From contig DVKA01000001.1 of assembly GCA_018716365.1 (NCBI GenBank), positions 1 to 5,541 on the forward strand: a stretch of DNA of 5,541 nucleotides, in the 5' to 3' direction. The translations under genes and the position numbers were made by a program. The notes beneath the pieces are model-generated. The model ran no database searches, was not told where the DNA came from, and saw only the letters and a list, made by a program, of their open reading frames with translations. The stretch is from Candidatus Caccocola faecipullorum. Lineage in GTDB: Bacteria > Synergistota > Synergistia > Synergistales > Synergistaceae. Shown one piece after another: positions 1 to 5,526 of the stretch (position 1 is the first letter of the stretch; each line of letters starts with the position of its first letter).

Positions 1-510
1 AGCTTCGACGGCATGACGGTCAGCAGCACGGAGACGCGCCGCGCCGTCGCGCTCGGCGAAATGTCACTCGCGGCGAAGATGCTCGGCTACCCGTTCATAA
101 TCAGCGGAGCCGTCGCGGAGGGCGACGGGCGTGGGCGCAAGCTCGGCTTCCCGACCGCGAACATCCCCGTCTCGCGCGGCAAGATATACCCGCCCGAGGG
201 CGTTTACAGCGCGCTTGTGCGCACCGGCGGCGCGTGGCTGCCCTGCGCGCTCAACATCGGCAGCAACCCGACCTTCGCCGGCGAGCGGGAAATTCGCTGC
301 GAGGCGCACGTCATCGGCGCGGACGAAGATTTCTACGGGCGCGAGCTGCTTATATTCATAACGACGCGCGTCCGCGGCGAGATAAAATTCGCGGAGAGCG
401 AGGGGCTCGTCGCTCAGATGAAGAAGGACGTCGAAGCCTGCCGCGCCGACACAAAGGACTACATGAAGAAAAACGCCGAAACTATGGAGAAATTCGCCGC
501 TGTTCTTTGA
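1..510 (+). CDS. ribF: Bifunctional riboflavin kinase/FAD synthetase, C-terminal part (5'-truncated by window edge)
   Basis: RibF makes FMN from riboflavin and ATP, and then FAD from FMN and ATP, in the cytoplasm. Only the last 169 residues are here; the reading frame is open from base 1, so the ATG at 13 is internal. Visible first is the end of the FMN adenylyltransferase domain, with the VSST substrate motif (residues 7-10 of the visible part). The riboflavin-kinase barrel follows: GDGRGRKLGFPTAN, with the PTAN nucleotide/Mg motif at 51-54; GVYSA; NIGSNPTF at 85-92; and CEAHV, whose Glu (about residue 101) matches the catalytic base of the family. The helical C-terminus ends normally at TGA 508-510. 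No frameshift or missing key residue is seen. The stop codon overlaps the -35 element of the next gene's promoter, so the downstream gene need not depend on ribF transcription. The downstream flavoprotein at 2795 would use the FAD product, but nothing links the two directly. Confidence 0.95.
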   Translation, partial: SFDGMTVSSTETRRAVALGEMSLAAKMLGYPFIISGAVAEGDGRGRKLGFPTANIPVSRGKIYPPEGVYSALVRTGGAWLPCALNIGSNPTFAGEREIRCEAHVIGADEDFYGRELLIFITTRVRGEIKFAESEGLVAQMKKDVEACRADTKDYMKKNAETMEKFAAVL

Positions 511-535
511 CAGCGCGGTAACGCTATCGTATCAT
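507..535 (+). promoter_or_regulatory. Sigma70-type promoter for the SurA-like gene
   Basis: A perfect TTGACA (507-512) is separated by exactly 17 bp from TATCAT (530-535), a 5/6 match to the -10 consensus. Predicted start is near 542, giving a leader of about 40 nt before the TTG at 584. The -35 hexamer overlaps the ribF stop codon. This is by far the best consensus promoter in the window, suggesting steady housekeeping expression. Confidence 0.75.
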
Positions 536-567
536 TATGAAGTTGCTGAAAAAGCCGATGTTTTATG

Positions 568-573
568 AGGAGG
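568..573 (+). promoter_or_regulatory. Ribosome binding site deciding the TTG start at 584
   Basis: AGGAGG lies 10 nt before TTG 584. An ATG at 558 in another frame runs into a stop within 14 codons. The TTG frame begins with a basic stretch and a hydrophobic segment typical of an exported protein, so TTG 584 is the best supported start. Confidence 0.7.
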
Positions 574-583
574 AAGATTTCCC

Positions 584-1666
584 TTGCTTAGAACGCTGAG
601 AAACCACACCAAAGTGATAATGATAATCGTCATACTGTTCTTCGTCGCCTCGTGCTTCGCGGGCTACGGCCTCTACGTGCGCGGCGGCGGGGAGGGCGAA
701 GGGATGCGCGACTATCCCGTCGCCGAGATAGACGGCCGCGAGGTCATGCGCTCCGCGCTCGAACAGGGCGCCGCGCGCCTCTCCGAGCAGTACGGCGCGA
801 ATATAACCTCCGCCGACATCCCGATGATCCGCAAGGCCGTGATAGACAACATGGCCGTCGACGCGGAGCTCGAAAAGGAGATAAAGACGCGCAAGATAGA
901 GGCCCCAGAAGCCGAGATAGACGAAGCCTACAAGCGCATGATGGACAGCTATCCGACGCGTGAGGAGTTCTTCGCCTACATGCAGCGCAGCGGCGTCACC
1001 GAGAAGCAGATGAAGGACGACATCGCGCGCCAGATCCGTATGCAGAAGCTCATGGAGTCGCTCGGCGAGAACGTGAAGGTTGAGGACAAGGAAGTCACTG
1101 CCTTCTACGACGCGACGAAGGACTTCCTCTACAAGCAGCCCGCGGGCATAAAGGCCAACATTGCGACCTTCCGCAAGCAGGAATCCGCCGAAGCCGCGCG
1201 TAAGGCGATAGCCGCGGGAGCCAAGTGGGACGACGAGATAGAGAAGTACCGCGCCGACGTCGAAATGGCGACGCCCTACGACCACCCTGTAATCCTCACC
1301 GACCAGATGCTCCAGAACGAGCTCGCGGCCGTGAAAGAGCTGCCGCTTAACAAGGTCTCGCCCGTCGAGAAGGCCAACGACCCGTTCGTATTCATCGCCA
1401 TCAACCGCGGGCGCGAGGCCGGGCGCGTGCTGCCCTTCAACGAAGTGAGCGGCGACGTGCGCGCGGCGATACGCAACCAGAAGATGCAGGCCGAGCAGCA
1501 GAAGTTCTTTGAAGAGCTTCTCGCGCGCGCCGACGTGAAGATTCTCGACCCTGAGATATTCCCGTCAGAGCAGGCGGCGGCTCCCGCTTCCGCCGACGTG
1601 ACGGCCCCGGCCGCGGAGACGCAGCCGGCTGACCAGGCCGAGCCCGCCTCCGGCGACGCGCAGTAA
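584..1666 (+). CDS. SurA/PpiD-like membrane-anchored chaperone with degenerate parvulin-like domain
   Basis: Seen: 360 residues from a TTG start. Residues 1-10 are basic (R3, R6, K10), followed by a hydrophobic stretch (about 11-30) containing FFVASC, so C24 fits a lipobox (V-A-S-C). The segment could instead be an uncleaved anchor, as in PpiD. The body is probably outside the cytoplasmic membrane. Residues about 43-180 are helical and charged, with the AEIDGREV opening and the E/K-rich helices of SurA_N-type chaperone domains. Residues about 185-315 follow the parvulin layout (a strand near IKANIATF, AARKAIAAGAKWDDEIEKY, a PLNKVSPVE segment, a terminal helix ending ADVKILD). However, the usual SHILV histidine and the SDDPGS..GG motif are absent, so isomerase activity is doubtful. 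From about residue 325 the tail is Ala/Pro-rich and probably disordered. Family knowledge suggests a role in folding or escorting envelope proteins; the substrate is unknown. It has its own promoter and a strong terminator. Confidence 0.75.
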   Translation: MLRTLRNHTKVIMIIVILFFVASCFAGYGLYVRGGGEGEGMRDYPVAEIDGREVMRSALEQGAARLSEQYGANITSADIPMIRKAVIDNMAVDAELEKEIKTRKIEAPEAEIDEAYKRMMDSYPTREEFFAYMQRSGVTEKQMKDDIARQIRMQKLMESLGENVKVEDKEVTAFYDATKDFLYKQPAGIKANIATFRKQESAEAARKAIAAGAKWDDEIEKYRADVEMATPYDHPVILTDQMLQNELAAVKELPLNKVSPVEKANDPFVFIAINRGREAGRVLPFNEVSGDVRAAIRNQKMQAEQQKFFEELLARADVKILDPEIFPSEQAAAPASADVTAPAAETQPADQAEPASGDAQ

Positions 1667-1698
1667 CGGCGCGCGTTTCACGCAAAAGAATAAATTCA

Positions 1699-1727
1699 GG
1701 GCCGGAGGCGAGAGCTTCCGGCCTTTT
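1699..1727 (+). terminator. Rho-independent terminator between convergent genes
   Basis: A 10-bp stem (1700-1709 with 1714-1723, one G.U pair) closes on a GAGA tetraloop and is followed by TTTT at 1724-1727. It lies 33 bp after the stop of the SurA-like gene. Read on the minus strand the same hairpin is followed by a T-rich but interrupted stretch, so it may also stop transcription of the convergent LysR gene. Confidence 0.88.
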
Positions 1728-1748
1728 CGTATATCCGCGCGGCGCGGC

Positions 1749-2669
1749 TCAAACTTCGAGCTTCGCCATATCCTCCTTGCGCGGCAGCTCGTCCTCTTCG
1801 CCGTCGAGCGCTATTGCGGCGAAGCGCCTTATGTCCTCGGTGACGAATTTATCCTTGTGGTAGATAAGCGAGAAAACCCTGTCCCACTCTCCGCCCGCGC
1901 GGCAAATTCCGCGCACCGCGCCGCTTTTGAGATGCGGCGCGATCAGGCGGACCGAGGCGACGCCTATACAGCCCTCCTCGACGACGGCGCGCAGCGTCGA
2001 GTCGAAACAGGCGACCTCCCATTTGACCTTTATCCCGCGCCCGTGGTCGCGCATGAAGTTTTCAAAAATTTCGCGCGTTCCGCTGCCCTTCTCGCGCAGC
2101 ACGAACGGCTCGCGGCAGAGCTCGCCGAGCGTGACGCTTGCGCGCGCGGCGAACGGGTGCGCCGCGGAACAGAAAAGCGCGACGTAGTCGTCGCGGCAGT
2201 GGAACGACAGCAGATCCCTGCTGCGCACGCGCCCTTCGACGACCGCCGCGTCGAGCTCAGAGCCGAGCAGCATCCGCTCAATCGTCTGAGTGTTGCTGAC
2301 GTAGCTGTAAATTTCCGTTTCCGGCCTTTCCGCGCCGAAGCGTCTCACCAGCGACGGCATCAGGCACATCCCGACCGTAACCGACGAACCTATGCGCAGC
2401 CTGTCGCGCCGCTTGTCCGGCGACATATCGTATTCCAGCCGCTCGTAAGCGCCCTCGACCTCCTTCGCGCGGGCGAGCAGCCTGCGCCCCTCCTCCGTTA
2501 TATAAAGCCTCTTCGACAGCCGCTCGAAAAGACGCGCCGCGTAAAATTCTTCGAGCTCCTTTATAAGCTGGCTCACAGTTGGCTGGGCAAGATGGCACTC
2601 CCGCGCCGCCGCGCTGACCGAGCCGCTCTCAGCCACCTTTATGAACACTCGCAGATGATGAAGCGTCAT
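1749..2669 (-). CDS. LysR-family transcriptional regulator, CysL/CbbR-like
   Basis: A 306-residue LysR-type regulator of normal length. The N-terminal winged helix-turn-helix is clear: MTLHHLRVFIKVAESGSVS, then AQPTVSQLIKELE (recognition helix about 28-40), then LFERLSKRLYITEEGRRLL. A linker helix leads to the two-lobed effector-binding domain (about 90-295). FVLREKGSGTRE (189-200) is the hallmark seen in the CbbR/CysL branch; CysL activates sulfite reductase genes in Bacillus subtilis. ATG 2669 was chosen over the longer frame because GGAGG (2677-2681) sits 7 nt upstream and MTLHHL is the usual LysR opening. The gene is divergent from the flavoprotein/siroheme-reductase operon, the classical arrangement for a LysR regulator and its target, and an ATAG-N7-CTAT box lies between them. 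I infer that it activates this operon in response to a sulfur-pathway metabolite and represses itself. The effector is unknown. The protein has eight cysteines, which leaves thiol sensing possible. Confidence 0.93.
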   Translation of the reverse strand: MTLHHLRVFIKVAESGSVSAAARECHLAQPTVSQLIKELEEFYAARLFERLSKRLYITEEGRRLLARAKEVEGAYERLEYDMSPDKRRDRLRIGSSVTVGMCLMPSLVRRFGAERPETEIYSYVSNTQTIERMLLGSELDAAVVEGRVRSRDLLSFHCRDDYVALFCSAAHPFAARASVTLGELCREPFVLREKGSGTREIFENFMRDHGRGIKVKWEVACFDSTLRAVVEEGCIGVASVRLIAPHLKSGAVRGICRAGGEWDRVFSLIYHKDKFVTEDIRRFAAIALDGEEDELPRKEDMAKLEV

Positions 2670-2676
2670 GCTTCCG

Positions 2677-2681
2677 CCTCC
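2677..2681 (-). promoter_or_regulatory. Ribosome binding site of the LysR gene
   Basis: GGAGG on the minus strand, 7 nt before ATG 2669. It fixes the start at the conserved MTLHHL and rules out the 26-residue longer version that would begin inside the AT-rich promoter. Confidence 0.8.
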
Positions 2682-2686
2682 GGTAT

Positions 2687-2701
2687 ATAGAATTTGCCTA
2701 T
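2687..2701. promoter_or_regulatory. Candidate LysR-type regulator binding site (ATAG-N7-CTAT)
   Basis: ATAG (2687-2690), seven bases, CTAT (2698-2701) form a 15-bp dyad that contains the T-N11-A core of LysR boxes (T2688, A2700). Its centre (2694) is about 65 bp upstream of the predicted plus-strand start near 2759, the standard recognition-site distance for LysR activators. It also lies at about +1 to +16 of the predicted lysR transcript, which would suit autorepression. Assignment to the adjacent regulator is inference. Confidence 0.55.
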
Positions 2702-2708
2702 GAGTTAA

Positions 2709-2714
2709 ATTATA
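2709..2714 (-). promoter_or_regulatory. Candidate -10 box of the LysR gene promoter
   Basis: TATAAT on the minus strand, giving a predicted start near 2702 and a leader of about 33 nt. The matching -35 (TTCAAT at 2732-2737, 17-bp spacing) is weak. A second minus-strand TATAAT lies at 2719-2724, so which one is used is open. Confidence 0.45.
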
Positions 2715-2716
2715 TT

Positions 2717-2732
2717 TTATTATATTTAATAA
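2717..2732. repeat. AT-rich palindrome, copy 1 (TTATTA-N4-TAATAA), candidate operator
   Basis: Perfect 6-bp inverted repeat TTATTA / TAATAA around TATT. It ends 14 bp before the TATAAT of the plus-strand promoter, so it covers the expected -35 position. It also sits just upstream of the lysR -10 box. A copy identical at 15 of 16 bases, with the same 14-bp spacing to a TATAAT, occurs at 5497-5512. Confidence 0.5.
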
Positions 2733-2746
2733 TTGAAGAAAGAGCA

Positions 2747-2752
2747 TATAAT
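2747..2752 (+). promoter_or_regulatory. -10 box of the flavoprotein/siroheme-reductase operon
   Basis: Perfect TATAAT with a predicted start near 2759, leaving a leader of about 36 nt. At 17-bp spacing the -35 position reads ATTTAA, far from TTGACA. A good -10 with a poor -35 is typical of a promoter that needs an activator, here plausibly the divergent LysR protein. Confidence 0.6.
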
Positions 2753-2794
2753 TAAATCATCTGATGTTTGAAACTCTGAGAAGGGCGTGATAAC

Positions 2795-4426
2795 TTGAAA
2801 ATTCTTGTAATCGGCGGAGTCGCGGCGGGAACGAAGACGGCTGCGAAGCTCAGGCGTGAGGACCGTTCGGCGGAAGTGACGGTGCTCGCTAAGGATAAAG
2901 ATATTTCCTACGCCGGATGCGGCCTTCCGTACTACGTCGGCGGAGTGATAGCGGACAAAGGTTCGCTCATCGTCAACACTCCGGCGAAATTCTCCGCGCT
3001 CACCGGTGCGAAGGTCGTCACCGGCAAAGAGGCCGTGGCTCTCGACCGCGCGGCGAAGACCGTGACCGCGGCGGACGTAGAGACGGGCGAACAGAGCGTA
3101 TACGAATACGACAAGCTTGTGATAGCCGTCGGCGCGTCGCCGGTAGTTCCCAAATTTCCTGGCGCCGGCCTCAAAAACGTCTTCGTCATGAGGAAGCCCG
3201 AGGACGCGATAGCGCTGCGCGCGCTGCTCGAAACGGGCGAAGTCAGGCGCGCGGTCGTCTGCGGCGCGGGATTCATCGGCCTTGAGATTGCGGAGAACCT
3301 CGCCGCCAAGGGCGTCAAGGTCTCCGTGATAGACATGGCGGAGCAGATACTCCCGGGCTTCGACCCCGAGGTCGCGGCCTACGTCGAGCGCAAGCTCGCC
3401 GACAAGGGCATAGTCTGCTTCACCGGAACTAAGCTCGAAGGCATAGAGGGAACGGAGAAGGTTGAAAAGGTGCTGACCAGCCGCCGCGGCATGAAGGCCG
3501 ACGCCGTCGTGCTCGCGCTCGGCATAAAGCCGAACACCGCCTTCCTCCGCGAGAGCGGCCTTGAAATGATGCCGAACGGCACGCTTCGTGTCGACGGCGC
3601 GATGCGCACCAACGACCCCGACGTCTACGCCGCGGGCGACTGCGTGACGGTTGTAAACAGAATCACCGGCGCGCCCGCCTGGTCGCCGATGGGCTCCTCC
3701 GCGAACATCGAGGGCCGCATAATTGCGAAAAACATCGCGGGCGGAGAAGAGAGCTACAAGGGCGTCCTCGGCACCGGCGTATGCAAATTGCCGGGACTCA
3801 ACGTCGGACGCACTGGGCTCACGGAAGCCGCTGCGAAGGAAGCCGGATACGACGTCATAACGGTCACCGCCGTCGTCGACGACAAGGCGCATTATTATCC
3901 AGGCGCGTCGAACTTCATCGTCAAGATGATAGCCGACAGGAAGAGCGGCAAATTCCTCGGGATGCAGACGCTCGGCCCCGGCGCTGTGGACAAGATGACC
4001 GACGTCGCGGCCATGGCGATTTCGATGAACGCGACGCTCGCGGACCTTGAAAACCTCGACCTCGCCTATGCGCCGCCCTTCTCGACGGCGATACACCCGT
4101 TCGTCCAGATGGTGAACATCATGCTCAACAAGCTCACCGGCGCGCTCGATTCGTTCACGCCCGCGGAATTTGCGGCGGGGGCGGCCGAGGGCTACAAGCT
4201 CATAGACACGTCGATACAGCCGACTCTGACGAACCTGCCCTACCTCGACTACACGAAGATAGACGAGAGCTTCGACAAATACGCGAAGGACGAAAAGCTG
4301 CTCTTCATATGCGCGAAGGGGAAGCGCGCATACCTGACGCAAAACAGGCTCAGGGCCCTGGGCTTCACTGAGACGAAGACGCTTGAAGGCGGACACACCT
4401 TCAACGAAATAGAGACCGAAGAATAG
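2795..4426 (+). CDS. CoA-disulfide/persulfide reductase-type FAD oxidoreductase with C-terminal rhodanese-like domain
   Basis: A cytoplasmic flavoprotein of 543 residues, the length of rhodanese-fused CoA-disulfide reductases (CoADR-Rhd, NADH-dependent persulfide reductase) rather than the roughly 440 of plain CoADR/NADH oxidase. In order: FAD-binding IGGVAAG (6-12); SYAGCGLPYY, whose single Cys42 is the active-site cysteine of the CoADR/Nox family; a second Rossmann motif GAGFIG (157-162) followed by an acidic residue (D180) that favours NADH over NADPH; DPDVYAAGDC (274-283, D282 for FAD); and a dimerisation domain with DLAYAPPFSTA (near 420). The last 110 residues resemble rhodanese: an SFTPAEFAAG opening and the active-site loop CAKGKR (C506, R511). 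The usual GHIPGA stretch is missing. Likely reaction: NADH-driven reduction of CoA disulfide, CoA persulfide or polysulfide. AAGGG 9 nt upstream supports TTG 2795. It is the first gene of an operon with the siroheme reductase 16 bp downstream, to which it might pass electrons (inference). Confidence 0.88.
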   Translation: MKILVIGGVAAGTKTAAKLRREDRSAEVTVLAKDKDISYAGCGLPYYVGGVIADKGSLIVNTPAKFSALTGAKVVTGKEAVALDRAAKTVTAADVETGEQSVYEYDKLVIAVGASPVVPKFPGAGLKNVFVMRKPEDAIALRALLETGEVRRAVVCGAGFIGLEIAENLAAKGVKVSVIDMAEQILPGFDPEVAAYVERKLADKGIVCFTGTKLEGIEGTEKVEKVLTSRRGMKADAVVLALGIKPNTAFLRESGLEMMPNGTLRVDGAMRTNDPDVYAAGDCVTVVNRITGAPAWSPMGSSANIEGRIIAKNIAGGEESYKGVLGTGVCKLPGLNVGRTGLTEAAAKEAGYDVITVTAVVDDKAHYYPGASNFIVKMIADRKSGKFLGMQTLGPGAVDKMTDVAAMAISMNATLADLENLDLAYAPPFSTAIHPFVQMVNIMLNKLTGALDSFTPAEFAAGAAEGYKLIDTSIQPTLTNLPYLDYTKIDESFDKYAKDEKLLFICAKGKRAYLTQNRLRALGFTETKTLEGGHTFNEIETEE

Positions 4427-4428
4427 AA

Positions 4429-4434
4429 AAGGGG
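4429..4434 (+). promoter_or_regulatory. Ribosome binding site deciding the GTG start at 4443
   Basis: AAGGGG lies 8 nt before GTG 4443, within the 16-bp gap after the flavoprotein stop. No promoter or terminator fits in this gap, so the two genes are co-transcribed. Confidence 0.7.
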
Positions 4435-4442
4435 AATAAAAA

Positions 4443-5396
4443 GTGGAGAACGGACTCGTAACGGCGGCGGAGGAGAAATCTGTAAAACCGCTCGGATTTC
4501 TGAGGAACAAAGGGACGAACAACTTTTCGGCGCGCGTCATCACAGTCAACGGCAAACTGACGGCGGAGCAGTTCGCCTGCATTGCGGAGGCGTCGAAGCT
4601 CTACGGCAACGGCGTCGTGACGCTCACGACGCGCCAGACGGTGGAATGTCAGGGAATACCCTTCGACAAGATAGAGGAGTTCCGCGCCTTCATCGCAAAG
4701 GCCGGCCTTGAAACGGGCGGAACCGGCTCGAAGGTGCGTCCCGTCGTCTCGTGCAAGGGGACGACCTGCCAGTACGGCCTCATAGACAGCTTTGCTGTCT
4801 CGCAGGAGATACACGAGCGCTTCTACAAAGGCTACCGTCCGGTGCGCCTGCCGCACAAGTTTAAGATTGCGGTCGGCGGCTGTCCGAACAACTGCGTCAA
4901 GCCGGACCTCAACGACGTCGGCATCATAGGCCAGCTCGTGCCTGAGTTTGACGAGGACGGCTGCAACGGCTGCAAGAAATGCTCCGTCGAGGCCGCCTGC
5001 CCCATCGGAGCGGCGAAGCTCAAAGACGGGCTGCTTGAGATAGACCGCGACAAATGCAACAACTGCGGCCACTGCGTAGACAAATGCCACTTCGACGCGG
5101 TAACCGCCGGAACGCGCGGCTACAAAATATACATCGGCGGACGCTGGGGCAAGTCCACCGCGACCGGCCGCGCTCTTTTAAAAATCTTCCCGACGAAGGA
5201 AGAGGCTCTTGAGACGATAGAGAAGGCCATCCTGCTCTTCCGTGAGCAGGGCAAGACCGGAGAGCGCTTCTCGCAGACGATCGCGCGCCTCGGCTTTGAG
5301 AACGTGGAGAAGGAGCTGCTCGAAGGCGACATAATGTCGCGCAAGCAGCAGATTCTCGACGCGGAGCTGCACGTCACGGGCGGCGCGACCTGCTAG
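4443..5396 (+). CDS. AsrC/Dsr-like siroheme-[4Fe-4S] sulfite (or nitrite) reductase with ferredoxin domain
   Basis: A 317-residue, single-repeat member of the sulfite/nitrite reductase superfamily, of a size close to the anaerobic sulfite reductase subunit AsrC. The siroheme-coupled [4Fe-4S] ligands are C104 and C109 (SCKGTTC) plus C147 and C151 (GGCPNNC). Basic residues aligned by motif with the sulfite-binding R83, R153, K215 and K217 of E. coli SiRHP are present: R64 in TTRQ, R99, and K139/K141 in HKFK. A ferredoxin insert (about 172-220) offers two further clusters: C174, C177, C180, C186 and C205, C208, C211, C215. Likely reaction: six-electron reduction of sulfite to sulfide, or nitrite to ammonia, in the cytoplasm. 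AsrA and AsrB partners are not in the window; the upstream NADH flavoprotein is the obvious candidate donor (inference). There is no signal peptide. The protein ends in a cysteine (GGATC). GTG 4443 is chosen for its spaced RBS. Substrate choice between sulfite and nitrite cannot be settled from sequence alone. Confidence 0.9.
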   Translation: MENGLVTAAEEKSVKPLGFLRNKGTNNFSARVITVNGKLTAEQFACIAEASKLYGNGVVTLTTRQTVECQGIPFDKIEEFRAFIAKAGLETGGTGSKVRPVVSCKGTTCQYGLIDSFAVSQEIHERFYKGYRPVRLPHKFKIAVGGCPNNCVKPDLNDVGIIGQLVPEFDEDGCNGCKKCSVEAACPIGAAKLKDGLLEIDRDKCNNCGHCVDKCHFDAVTAGTRGYKIYIGGRWGKSTATGRALLKIFPTKEEALETIEKAILLFREQGKTGERFSQTIARLGFENVEKELLEGDIMSRKQQILDAELHVTGGATC

Positions 5397-5420
5397 CGCG
5401 GCTGCGTAAAAACAGAAACG

Positions 5421-5451
5421 AAGCGGAAGGGCGCGGCTCTTCCGCTTTTTT
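5421..5451 (+). terminator. Rho-independent terminator of the sulfur-redox operon
   Basis: A stem of about 10 bp (5423-5432 with 5436-5445, one G.T pair; core GCGGAAG / CTTCCGC) closes on a 3-base GCG loop, extended by two A-T pairs, and is followed by six Ts (5446-5451). It starts 25 bp after the stop of the siroheme reductase and marks the operon as two genes. Confidence 0.92.
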
Positions 5452-5496
5452 GTATTTTTATGATATATTGTTAAAATCTATATTTTATATAAAAAA

Positions 5497-5512
5497 TTAT
5501 TATTTTTAATAA
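5497..5512. repeat. AT-rich palindrome, copy 2 (TTATTA-N4-TAATAA), candidate operator
   Basis: Inverted repeat TTATTA / TAATAA around TTTT; here the dyad extends one base each side (5496-5513). It matches copy 1 (2717-2732) at 15 of 16 bases and ends 14 bp before TATAAT 5527-5532, the same spacing as copy 1. Confidence 0.5.
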
Positions 5513-5526
5513 TATCTTGCGCGCGC

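Noticed and set aside
13..15. ATG as the start of the first gene
   Set aside because: It lies inside the conserved end of the nucleotidyltransferase domain and the frame is open upstream to base 1, so it is internal to ribF.
514..525. Small inverted repeat AGCG/CGCT after ribF
   Set aside because: A short stem with no T-run, lying inside the promoter spacer; not a terminator.
563..1285. A 240-codon minus-strand frame over the SurA-like gene
   Set aside because: No ribosome binding site or family motif. The plus-strand frame has promoter, RBS, export signal and terminator.
1857..2690. A 277-codon plus-strand frame opposite the LysR gene
   Set aside because: The minus strand encodes a complete LysR protein with HTH and effector domain; the opposite frame is compositional noise.
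2733..2738. TTGAAG as a -35 box for the operon promoter
   Set aside because: Only 8 bp separate it from TATAAT 2747-2752, too short for a sigma70-type promoter.
2670..2747. Upstream extension of the LysR protein to 332 residues
   Set aside because: The added 26 residues are encoded by the AT-rich promoter region and read through the real ribosome binding site; LysR proteins start at the MTLHHL-type helix.
2726..4582. A 618-codon open frame on the minus strand opposite the flavoprotein gene
   Set aside because: It is a shadow frame of a GC-rich gene: composition is dominated by R, V, H and A, there are no recognisable motifs, and the plus strand has full FAD/NADH motifs over the same bases.
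4401..5090. A 229-codon minus-strand frame opposite the siroheme reductase
   Set aside because: It crosses the intergenic gap and terminates without domain signatures; the plus strand carries all twelve cluster-ligand cysteines.
5517..5522. TTGCGC as a -35 box for the right-edge promoter
   Set aside because: Only 4 bp separate it from TATAAT 5527-5532.
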